Below are positions 1-6,720 of a DNA stretch of 7,249 nt, in pieces (position 1 is the first letter of the stretch; each line of letters opens with the position of its first letter). This stretch comes from Pseudomonadota bacterium. Its GTDB lineage: Bacteria; Bdellovibrionota_C; UBA2361; OMIW01. Position numbers and translations under genes: made by a program. The DNA lies in NCBI GenBank assembly GCA_900299205.1, contig OMIW01000093.1, forward strand, positions 1 through 7,249, in the 5' to 3' direction. The notes beneath the pieces were generated by a model, which worked only from the letters and a program-made list of their open reading frames with translations, was not told where the DNA came from and ran no database searches.

Positions 1-4
1 CTAT

Positions 5-80
5 TCCCCGGTAGCTCAGTTGGTAGAGCAGGTGACTGTTAATCACCGGGTCGGCGGTTCGAGCCCGTCCCGGGGAGCCA
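5..80 (+). tRNA. trnN: tRNA-Asn (anticodon GTT), CCA encoded
   Basis: Complete cloverleaf. The acceptor stem TCCCCGG (5-11) pairs with CCGGGGA (70-76), followed by discriminator G77 and an encoded CCA (78-80). The anticodon stem GGTGA/TCACC (31-35/43-47) encloses the loop CTGTTAA with anticodon GTT at 38-40, which reads Asn codons AAC/AAU. The T arm is GGCGG/CCGTC around the TTCGAGC loop (58-64), with a 5-nt variable loop. The CCA is followed at once by six T residues. The tRNA delivers asparagine in translation and is probably unrelated to the CRISPR locus except as a possible integration site. Confidence 0.97.
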
Positions 81-86
81 TTTTTT
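81..86 (+). terminator. T-run after tRNA-Asn, possible transcription end
   Basis: Six T residues directly follow the encoded CCA. The GC-rich acceptor and T-arm stems just upstream could act as the hairpin of a Rho-independent stop, or the run may mark where the primary transcript is trimmed. There is no separate dedicated hairpin, so this is a weak call. Confidence 0.35.
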
Positions 87-144
87 CCTTCCGCATAGAT
101 ACAGATTCAGCGTGGCCCACGAGTTATTCGGTAGCGGGCTATCC

Positions 145-173
145 TTGACAGATTCCAGTCCCTCAATTATCGA
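145..173 (+). promoter_or_regulatory. Candidate sigma70-like promoter for cas12b and the cas operon
   Basis: A perfect -35 box TTGACA (145-150) is followed after 17 bp by TATCGA (168-173), a weak -10 that keeps only the first three consensus bases. Transcription would start near 180 and leave a 5' UTR of about 60 nt. It is the best candidate in the 159-bp gap between the tRNA and cas12b and would drive cas12b, cas4-cas1 and cas2 as one operon. The strong -35 supports it and the poor -10 is the main doubt. Confidence 0.5.
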
Positions 174-229
174 TCCCCTCTGGTAAAACTCCCCTTCGGG
201 CATAAGGCCTGTTTGGGCGCAGTTTACGC

Positions 230-236
230 GGGGTGA
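230..236 (+). promoter_or_regulatory. Ribosome binding site of cas12b
   Basis: GGGGTGA ends three bases before the ATG at 240. GGTGA can pair with the UCACC segment near the 3' end of 16S rRNA. Together with a Cas12b-like N-terminus beginning at this ATG, it supports the chosen start. Confidence 0.55.
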
Positions 237-239
237 CTC

Positions 240-3200
240 ATGGCAGCTAAAAAGGAGAGAGAGACGACAAGAAGAGCATATACCCTCCGGTTAAGCGGAC
301 TATCGCCCACTGATACCGAGTGGCGCGATGCGCTCTGGCAGACCCATGAAGCGGTCAACAAAGGAGCAAAGGTCTTTGGGGATTGGCTCCTGACGTTGCG
401 GGGAGGTCTCGATCATAATCTCGTTAATTTCGCCGATAGCAAAGGAAAAGAGAGCTCCGAGCCAACCGAGGAGGAGCGCCGAAGCCGCCGCATATTGCTC
501 GCCCTTTCATGGCTTTCGGTTGAATCGGAACGGGGTGCACCTGAAGAGTTTAAGGTGGAACAACAGGAAGTGGTCGAGGTGTTCAAGAAGATCCTCGCGG
601 CGCGGGGGGTTGGGCCTGATGAGGTGGAGGTCTGGGTCAAGGATTGCAGCCCCTCGCTGAAGGCAGCAATTAGGGATGATGCGGTTTGGGTTAATCGGAG
701 TGGGGTGTTCGATTCAAAGGTTAAACTGTTGGGCGATGAACTGACGCGGGAAGATGGCTGGGACCTTCTTGAAGAAGTCTTTGGCGGCAAGGAGACCTAT
801 TTTTCTGATGTCGATTCTGAGGAGAGTAAAAATAACCGAACTCCTTCAGAAAAAGAGCAAAACATGGGGTCCACTTCACGGAGCAATGATTCAAAGGAGG
901 ACAAAGGTAAGGATTTCGCTATAAAAGCTCGAGGATGGCTCAGTAGACGATTTGGGACTGGCAAGGGTGCAGATTTTGAGCAGTTAGCGAAAACGTATCG
1001 TGAGATAAAAGCTTGGGCCGAAAATCAACCGACACCCCCTAGTGGTGGTCGCCAGCTTAGCAAAAGCGACCGAGATAACATAGAAAGGTTTAAGAAGCTT
1101 ACAAGTGCTCCAGGGCATAGGAGCAAAACCATATATTTACTCCAAAATATCACGGAAAAAAACGTTATCATGGAGGGTGATTTAATCGGGTTGAGACAAA
1201 AAGCAGAGGAGGATAGCCAAGAAACCTCAAAAAAAACGAATTCGAAGGGCCCTCGGAGGTACTCTAATCAAATCCGCGATGAGGTCCAGGCGGCGTGTCG
1301 AATACGCTATGTATCCGAGAACAAGGATCAGACTGGTGAATTTTCCGTCATGCTTGATCACGCTGCACGCCGGGTATCCCTTGCTCATACATGGATAAAA
1401 AAAGCGGAGGCGACGAGACGTAAATTCGAACGGGATTCAGAAAAGGGAGATGATGTACCTGTCCATGCTAAGGCCTGGCTGGAGTCCTATTGTCGGAATC
1501 GGTCTGATTCATCGAGAGCCCATGATTCGTATCGGATCCGTCGTCGAGCCATTGGGGGATGGAAGGAAGTGGTCGATGAGTGGAGTCGCGATGATTGTAC
1601 GTCAGTAAGGGACCGAATCGAAACGGCAAGACGGCTACAGCAGGATCGTTCTATTGATAAGTTTGGCGATATCCGATTATTTGAGGATCTCGCTCAAATG
1701 GATGCCATCTGTACTTGGTCTAAGCCTCCTATCGAAGACGGGAAAGCAAAACGAGCGAGCGACCCTCAGATCCTCAACAACTTCGTTGATGCAACAGAGG
1801 CTAAGTTCAATCGGGTTCGATTCAAGGTACCGGCTTATCGCCACCCAGATGTTTTTCTTCACCCAATTTTTTGCGATTTTGGTGATTCTCGTTGGTCGAT
1901 TACACCTGGAAAATCCTCAAAAGGTGGCCCTGTTGCATTTCCACGAACCATTGAGTTAAAGCTTCTGACCCCCGAAGGTGCCGTGAAGCCTTTCGAAATA
2001 ACTTGGCAATCAAAACGAGTGAGGCGAGATTTTGAATCAGCCAAAAATATCGAAGGTGGGGATGGTCGAGAGGTTGCTCGTGCAGATAGACACGGAAGAG
2101 CTACAGGTGAAGAAAAATGCGGAGGCACAACATCTATAATTGTACCCATCAGCAACAAACTCAATGGCCGATTACAGGTATCACGAGCACAGTTGGAGGA
2201 ATTATCGAAGTTTAAAAAAGATGAGTGGGATCATAAAACCCTGCGAATGAGGCGGTGTCTTAATTGGTTCATTACATACTCAGCAGATCTGACCCCGAAA
2301 GGACCGGGAATTGAATATGGCACGAAGAGGGGATTTGGAAAAAAATGGTGGAAAAAACCCCTCTCGCGCCGCCCCGGACTTCGCATCCTCTCCGTCGATC
2401 TCGGACACCGTCATGCGGCTGCCTGTGCGGTTTGGGAGGTGATGAACCGAGAGCAGATTGAAGAGGCTTGTCGTGATTGTGGTTGCGACGCTCCCACCGA
2501 GCAGCAGCTTTTTCTCCATCTTAAAGGAGAGTTGAAAAAAAAGAATAAGAAAGGAGAAGAGGTTGAAGTAGCAAAGACTACCATTTATCGTCGCATCGGA
2601 GCGGATACCATCGAGGATGGGCAACCCCATCCGGGGCCCTGGGCACGGCTTGATCGCCAATTCTTAATTAAGCTTCAGGGCGAGGAGCGGGGTGTACGAA
2701 AGGCCTCGAATGAGGAGGTTGAATGTATCGATGAAATCAAGAAAGAGCTAGGGCGTCAGCAGCAATCGAATGAGAAGAGCGCTGCTGTCGACGAGGTGAT
2801 GTTTTCGGCTGTCTCAACCCTTCGAAATGCGATGAAAAGGCATGGGGACCGAGCACGGATCGCATTCGCGATTAACAGTAACTACCAAGTAATGCCGGGC
2901 GGGCAGAAGTATTACTTCGACGAAAGTAAAGAGCTTTCAATCGATGATGATGCTGAGAAAAGAAGTGAACGTCACATCGCGTTCATCCAAGATATGCTCA
3001 TCTGTTGGCGTTCTCTCTTCTCAACAGAGGGGTGGCAAGATGACGAAGCTCGCGAAGCGTGGGACCGCTTTATCAAGCCCCTTCTTGGTGATGTTGAGAT
3101 TAAGGAGGGCTCCACCAATATTTCACGCGCCCAGCGGCGTAAGGAACAAGAGCAGGTGCGCGAAAAGCTGAAACCCGCGGCAACCGCTCTCATTGACGAT

Positions 3201-4490
3201 TTAGCTCTTCGTGATTGTATTTACAAGTCTTGGAGTGAGCAGTGGGAGGATAAAGATGTTCAGTTGAGGAGGCACATTAAGACCATTTCTCGAATGATTC
3301 TCCCTCGTTCAAAAAAAACGAAAGATCCGACGATTCGTAAGGTCGGCGGTCTTTCTCTTACCCGAATAGCGACTCTGACTGAATTTCGACGAAAGGTGCA
3401 GGTTGGATTTTTCACCAGATTAAGGCCAGACGGTACGCGCGAGGAGGCCAAAGAGGGCTTCGGACAGCGGACCCTTGATGCGCTTGAACGACTTCGAGAT
3501 CAGCGGGTGAAGCAGCTTGCGAGTCGTATCGTAGAGGCGGCGCTTGGTATTGGGAGGATGGCGCATACTTCGGGGACAAAAGATCAAAAACGTCCAGTCA
3601 GTCAAGTTGATAAGGTGTGTCACGCCGTCGTCGTAGAAAATCTTAAGAACTATCGTCCTAAGGAAACCCGAAGCCGACGTGAAAACAGGCAGCTGGCCGA
3701 GTGGTCTTCGTCGCGAATTGCGAAATATCTCGGGGAGGCCTGTGAGCTTCACGGATTGGGTTACAAAGAGGTGTCAGCCGCTTACACATCACAGCAAGAT
3801 TCGCGAACGGGAGCGCCCGGCATCCGCTGTCAGGATGTGCCTACCACCGAAAAAAATACCTTCTGGAAGAATCAGGTCACGGAGGCAGGGAAAAAGGATA
3901 CTTTTAGGAGTAGGTATATCGAGGATCTTCACCAAAAATTCAAAAAAATGAGCGATAAAGATCGCTCAAAACATCCATTTGTCAGAATTCCACAGAGGGG
4001 TGGGGATATATTTGTCTCCGCAGAGAGCACCTCTTCGGCGGCAAAGGGCATCCAAGCAGATCTGAACGCTGCGGCCAATATCGGGTTAAAAGCGCTGGTT
4101 GATCTTGAATTTGGGGGAGCGTGGTGGTTTGTGCCGTGTGATCAAAAGGGGTATCCGGTCAAAGATAAAGTCAAAGGCTATCAAATCATTAAGACGGACG
4201 AATCTCTTTTACCGGAAAAATCGGAGGACGGCCCCAGAGATTCATCAGTATCGAAGAAGCGGTCAAAGGGCTCTGCTGAAAAAGCAGAGAAACGGATTAT
4301 AAATCTGTGGTGCGATATCTCGGCCACGGATTGTCACAGCCGATCGAGAAGCTGGCTCCCTTATGAGGACTATTGGTCGAAAGGGGAAAAGAGCGTCGAG
4401 TCGAGAGTTGTTAAGATCCTCAGAGACCAGAGTAAGGTGTTAAAAAATGAATTAAATGGTCGCTCGGAGGATGAAGAAATGCCGTTCTGA
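240..4490 (+). CDS. cas12b: Type V-B CRISPR effector nuclease Cas12b (C2c1), unusually long
   Basis: RNA-guided DNA endonuclease of 1416 aa. In the family, one RuvC site cuts both strands of DNA next to a T-rich 5' PAM, guided by crRNA plus tracrRNA. Seen here: the N-terminal segment LWQTHEAVNKGAKVFGDWL resembles the Alicyclobacillus protein (LWKLHKEVNAGVRYYTEWL); a VPAYRHPDVFLHPIF segment precedes the nuclease half; RuvC-I has D720 (LSVDLGHR), RuvC-II E1133 (VVENLKNY) and RuvC-III D1274 (ADLNAAANIG). Other family blocks are LIKLQGE (809-815), GGLS (1036-1039) and TGAPGIRC after RuvC-II. All three acidic catalytic residues are present, so it should be active. It is 100-300 aa longer than most relatives. 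Charged Ser/Lys/Glu-rich stretches at about 189-225, 322-340 and 766-779 look like disordered inserts. The ATG at 240 has an upstream Shine-Dalgarno site. The stop lies 11 bases before the cas4-cas1 ATG, indicating an operon. Confidence 0.96.
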   Translation: MAAKKERETTRRAYTLRLSGLSPTDTEWRDALWQTHEAVNKGAKVFGDWLLTLRGGLDHNLVNFADSKGKESSEPTEEERRSRRILLALSWLSVESERGAPEEFKVEQQEVVEVFKKILAARGVGPDEVEVWVKDCSPSLKAAIRDDAVWVNRSGVFDSKVKLLGDELTREDGWDLLEEVFGGKETYFSDVDSEESKNNRTPSEKEQNMGSTSRSNDSKEDKGKDFAIKARGWLSRRFGTGKGADFEQLAKTYREIKAWAENQPTPPSGGRQLSKSDRDNIERFKKLTSAPGHRSKTIYLLQNITEKNVIMEGDLIGLRQKAEEDSQETSKKTNSKGPRRYSNQIRDEVQAACRIRYVSENKDQTGEFSVMLDHAARRVSLAHTWIKKAEATRRKFERDSEKGDDVPVHAKAWLESYCRNRSDSSRAHDSYRIRRRAIGGWKEVVDEWSRDDCTSVRDRIETARRLQQDRSIDKFGDIRLFEDLAQMDAICTWSKPPIEDGKAKRASDPQILNNFVDATEAKFNRVRFKVPAYRHPDVFLHPIFCDFGDSRWSITPGKSSKGGPVAFPRTIELKLLTPEGAVKPFEITWQSKRVRRDFESAKNIEGGDGREVARADRHGRATGEEKCGGTTSIIVPISNKLNGRLQVSRAQLEELSKFKKDEWDHKTLRMRRCLNWFITYSADLTPKGPGIEYGTKRGFGKKWWKKPLSRRPGLRILSVDLGHRHAAACAVWEVMNREQIEEACRDCGCDAPTEQQLFLHLKGELKKKNKKGEEVEVAKTTIYRRIGADTIEDGQPHPGPWARLDRQFLIKLQGEERGVRKASNEEVECIDEIKKELGRQQQSNEKSAAVDEVMFSAVSTLRNAMKRHGDRARIAFAINSNYQVMPGGQKYYFDESKELSIDDDAEKRSERHIAFIQDMLICWRSLFSTEGWQDDEAREAWDRFIKPLLGDVEIKEGSTNISRAQRRKEQEQVREKLKPAATALIDDLALRDCIYKSWSEQWEDKDVQLRRHIKTISRMILPRSKKTKDPTIRKVGGLSLTRIATLTEFRRKVQVGFFTRLRPDGTREEAKEGFGQRTLDALERLRDQRVKQLASRIVEAALGIGRMAHTSGTKDQKRPVSQVDKVCHAVVVENLKNYRPKETRSRRENRQLAEWSSSRIAKYLGEACELHGLGYKEVSAAYTSQQDSRTGAPGIRCQDVPTTEKNTFWKNQVTEAGKKDTFRSRYIEDLHQKFKKMSDKDRSKHPFVRIPQRGGDIFVSAESTSSAAKGIQADLNAAANIGLKALVDLEFGGAWWFVPCDQKGYPVKDKVKGYQIIKTDESLLPEKSEDGPRDSSVSKKRSKGSAEKAEKRIINLWCDISATDCHSRSRSWLPYEDYWSKGEKSVESRVVKILRDQSKVLKNELNGRSEDEEMPF

Positions 4491-4491
4491 C

Positions 4492-4496
4492 AGGAG
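4492..4496 (+). promoter_or_regulatory. Ribosome binding site deciding the cas4-cas1 start
   Basis: AGGAG lies just after the cas12b stop and five bases before the ATG at 4502. It overlaps the alternative in-frame GTG at 4496, so the ATG is the likelier start. Confidence 0.6.
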
Positions 4497-4501
4497 TGGA
4501 G

Positions 4502-6247
4502 ATGGATGAAAGCCTCTGGCCTGCCCGTAATATAGCGGAATATGCGTATTGCCCCCGTCTTTTTTACTTTATGCAGGTTGAGGGAGTATTTGTTCCGAGT
4601 AGTGATACGGAGAAAGGGGCAGCTGTTCATCGGAGAGTCGATAAGCCGAGCGCGCCGCCGCGAGGCCACCGTTTAGCTTCAGATGAGGTGAGTGACCATA
4701 CCCTCGAGCGGCCCGAGGTGGTTCGGAGTCTTGTTTTAACGAGTGAATCGCTCGGTCTGACCGCGACACTCGACCTGGCGGAGATCGTAGGGGAACGGGC
4801 CGTACCGGTCGAGTATCGAAAAGGGCATCCGAAGCGAACTTCTCGTGGGCGTCTCTTTGACGATTGGGGCGATGACGATGGTGGAGGGGATGTGCCGACG
4901 GCTCAAAATCGAGAGCCGTGGCCGTCCGATCGTATTCAGGTGGCGCTTCAGGGGATTTTGCTCCAAGAGGCAGGTTTCATGGTTGAAGAGGCGATAATTT
5001 ATTACGCCGAAGAAAAAATTCGGGTGAGGATTGCGCTGGATGATAAGGTGAGAGCGGATGCTTTGCAGACGCTAGAAGATGCCAAGCGGTGCGCCACGGG
5101 TTCGCGGCCTCCTCCTCTGATTAATGACCCTCGGTGTCCTCGTTGTTCTCTTCAGCCGATCTGTCTTCCTGATGAGGTTAATCATCAGCGAGTCGTTCAT
5201 CCATCAGAGGAGCTGACTCCCCGAAAAATATGGCCACCCCGAGACGATGGTATTCATGTCGTTGCCCAGCAGGAGGGAGTGAAGATCGGTGTGCGGGGAA
5301 TGGAGTTGAGGGTCACCGATAAAAACGGGGCTGTTGCGAAAACATTGCCACTTGCAAACCTTGAAAGCCTCTCCATTCTCGGTTCGGTTCAATTATCGAC
5401 ACAGGCCGTTCACACCCTCGCTGATATGCAGCTTCCGGTTGCGTTTCTCTCCTCAGCTGGTCGATTGGTAGCGATGATCGATCCTCTTGATTCTGTGAGC
5501 GCGGAGGTGCGGAGAGCACAGGTGAGAAAGTTCGATGTACCCGATTTCTGCCTTGAGCTTGTGCGGGCTCTCGTTTCGGCAAAAATTACTAATCAAAGAA
5601 CGCTTCTCCTTCGTAACCATACCTCGCTATCCGCGCAAGCCGCAGCGGATCTCGCAAAGGAGGCAAAAAGGGCGGCGCAGGCCGATTCGGTTGATGCAGC
5701 GCGTGGGCATGAAGGGCTGGCGGCAGCGATCTATTTTAGTAATTTCTCGGGGATGATAAGGGGAGCTCTAGGAGGCGAATTTGATCAGAATGGCCGTAAA
5801 AGACGCCCTCCCCCCGATCCGATCAACTCGTGCCTGTCCCTTGCTTATTCGATGCTTACCCATGAATGTGTCGCTGCGTTGCGTGTTGCGCGACTTGAGC
5901 CTTCAATTGGGGGTTTCCACGTCTCAAAACCGGGTCGACCTGCACTGGCTCTTGATCTCATGGAGCCGTTTCGACCGTTGATTGCTGATTCGGTGACTAT
6001 CACCTGTTTTAATAGGGGTGAATTGACAGAGGGGCATTTTCTGCGGATTGCGGCGGGCTGCGCGCTTACTGATGCGGGGCGACGTGCGTTCTTTAATGCG
6101 CTGGGCCGACGAATGGATGCCGAGGTTACCCATCCGGTCTTTGATTACCGGCTGAGTTATCGACGAATGATCGTTCTCCACGCTCGAATGATCGCTGCCT
6201 GGTTGATCGGCGATATTCCCTCCCTAGCATTTTTAACTACCCGCTGA
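4502..6247 (+). CDS. cas4-cas1: Cas4-Cas1 fusion protein, CRISPR spacer acquisition
   Basis: 581-aa fusion typical of type V-B and some type I loci. The Cas4 part (about 1-230) is a RecB-like nuclease that selects and trims prespacers by PAM. It shows the four iron-sulphur cysteines C17, C212, C215 and C221, H43, D91 (TATLDLAE), E104 in VPVEYRKG and Q146. The usual E-x-K lysine is Arg106 here, with Lys107 next to it. The Cas1 part (about 250-581) is the integrase. It shows E404 (HEGLAAAIYF), H473 (GGFHVSKPGRP) and D485 in ALDLMEPFRP, the conserved Glu/His/Asp metal site. I prefer the ATG at 4502 because AGGAG (4492-4496) sits five bases upstream; an in-frame GTG at 4496 would overlap that site. 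Cas1 should act with the Cas2 encoded 15 bases downstream. Confidence 0.96.
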   Translation: MDESLWPARNIAEYAYCPRLFYFMQVEGVFVPSSDTEKGAAVHRRVDKPSAPPRGHRLASDEVSDHTLERPEVVRSLVLTSESLGLTATLDLAEIVGERAVPVEYRKGHPKRTSRGRLFDDWGDDDGGGDVPTAQNREPWPSDRIQVALQGILLQEAGFMVEEAIIYYAEEKIRVRIALDDKVRADALQTLEDAKRCATGSRPPPLINDPRCPRCSLQPICLPDEVNHQRVVHPSEELTPRKIWPPRDDGIHVVAQQEGVKIGVRGMELRVTDKNGAVAKTLPLANLESLSILGSVQLSTQAVHTLADMQLPVAFLSSAGRLVAMIDPLDSVSAEVRRAQVRKFDVPDFCLELVRALVSAKITNQRTLLLRNHTSLSAQAAADLAKEAKRAAQADSVDAARGHEGLAAAIYFSNFSGMIRGALGGEFDQNGRKRRPPPDPINSCLSLAYSMLTHECVAALRVARLEPSIGGFHVSKPGRPALALDLMEPFRPLIADSVTITCFNRGELTEGHFLRIAAGCALTDAGRRAFFNALGRRMDAEVTHPVFDYRLSYRRMIVLHARMIAAWLIGDIPSLAFLTTR

Positions 6248-6249
6248 TT

Positions 6250-6255
6250 GGAAGG
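6250..6255 (+). promoter_or_regulatory. Ribosome binding site deciding the cas2 start
   Basis: GGAAGG lies seven bases before the ATG at 6263. It favours this ATG over an in-frame TTG at 6248, which would overlap the site and abut the cas4-cas1 stop. Confidence 0.55.
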
Positions 6256-6262
6256 TGCACTG

Positions 6263-6553
6263 ATGCGACGATGCTATCTGGTTTTCTATGACATCCGAGA
6301 GCCAAAAAGATTACGCCGCGTGCATCGGGTGTTAAAGGGGTATGGCGAGGCGTGGCAGTACTCCGTTTTTTTTTGTGTTCTCAAAGATATCGACCGAGTC
6401 CGATTGCAAACGGATCTCGAGGGGGAGATGAACCAAAAGGAGGATCAAGTGATGATTCTTGATCTTGGTGCAAACGAAAAGCGTGCGCAGGAAGCGGTGA
6501 CGACCATCGGATTGTCGCTTCCTGAGCGACCGAGCGGCATTTTGGTGATTTGA
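6263..6553 (+). CDS. cas2: Cas2, structural partner of Cas1 in spacer integration
   Basis: 96 aa, normal Cas2 length, beginning MRRCYLVFYDI with the conserved Asp10 at the end of the first beta strand. The segment GEAWQYSVFFCVL matches the family's G-x-x-x-Q-x-S-V-F block in the second strand. A ferredoxin-like fold that dimerises between two Cas1 dimers is expected from the family; in most systems Cas2 acts as a scaffold rather than a needed nuclease. The gene is 15 bases after cas4-cas1 and last in the operon. Its stop codon TGA (6551-6553) overlaps the -35 box of the predicted tracrRNA promoter. Confidence 0.95.
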   Translation: MRRCYLVFYDIREPKRLRRVHRVLKGYGEAWQYSVFFCVLKDIDRVRLQTDLEGEMNQKEDQVMILDLGANEKRAQEAVTTIGLSLPERPSGILVI

Positions 6554-6577
6554 CGGGGACGATTGCTCCAGTATAAT
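6550..6577 (+). promoter_or_regulatory. Sigma70-like promoter of the tracrRNA
   Basis: TTGACG (6550-6555, five of six consensus bases) and a perfect TATAAT (6572-6577) are separated by 16 bp. The -35 overlaps the cas2 stop codon. Transcription should start at about 6584, exactly at the G that begins the 5' hairpin of the predicted tracrRNA. It is the strongest promoter I see in the window. Confidence 0.82.
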
Positions 6578-6583
6578 CAGACC

Positions 6584-6677
6584 GTCTCTACAGGAGACTC
6601 CATCGCCGCGGTACGTGTCGTCCTCTTCAATGAGCTTTAGCACCGCGGAGTCGATCAGTTTTATTCCGAATGGCGCC
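6584..6677 (+). ncRNA. tracrRNA: Predicted tracrRNA of the type V-B system
   Basis: Not a protein gene; recognised by complementarity and architecture. A 5' hairpin, GTCTC (6584-6588) / GAGAC (6594-6598), opens the RNA. CCGCGGT (6606-6612) then pairs with ACCGCGG (6642-6648) to close a large loop. That loop contains GTGTC (6615-6619), which can pair with the GACAC end of the repeat. After AG comes the anti-repeat: GTCGATCAG (6650-6658) pairs with CTGATCGAC of the repeat, ATTCC (6663-6667) with GGAAT, and GAATGGCGC (6668-6676) with GTGCCATTC (one G-U pair). TTTT against TGGC forms a small internal loop, and GTC of the repeat bulges out. The order hairpin, closed stem with a repeat-end complement, then AG plus anti-repeat follows the Alicyclobacillus Cas12b tracrRNA as I recall it. 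The true 3' end is uncertain and could extend to about 6720. Confidence 0.87.
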
Positions 6678-6690
6678 ATATTTCGTAGGC

Positions 6691-6720
6691 GGGATTTGAT
6701 ATTGAAAATTTCCCAGTTTT
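6691..6720 (+). terminator. Possible intrinsic terminator of the tracrRNA
   Basis: GGGATTT (6691-6697) can pair with AAA (6706-6708) and TCCC (6711-6714), leaving two T residues bulged and an 8-nt loop. TTTT follows at 6717-6720. The stem is imperfect and the T run short, so termination may be partial, allowing some read-through toward the array. Confidence 0.4.

Noticed and set aside
1229-2542. Runs of eight A residues in cas12b (near 1229 and 2535) as possible frameshift sites
   Set aside because: The reading frame is continuous through both, and family motifs downstream stay in the same frame.
4496-4501. GTG start for cas4-cas1, two codons earlier
   Set aside because: It overlaps the Shine-Dalgarno sequence that is correctly spaced for the ATG at 4502.
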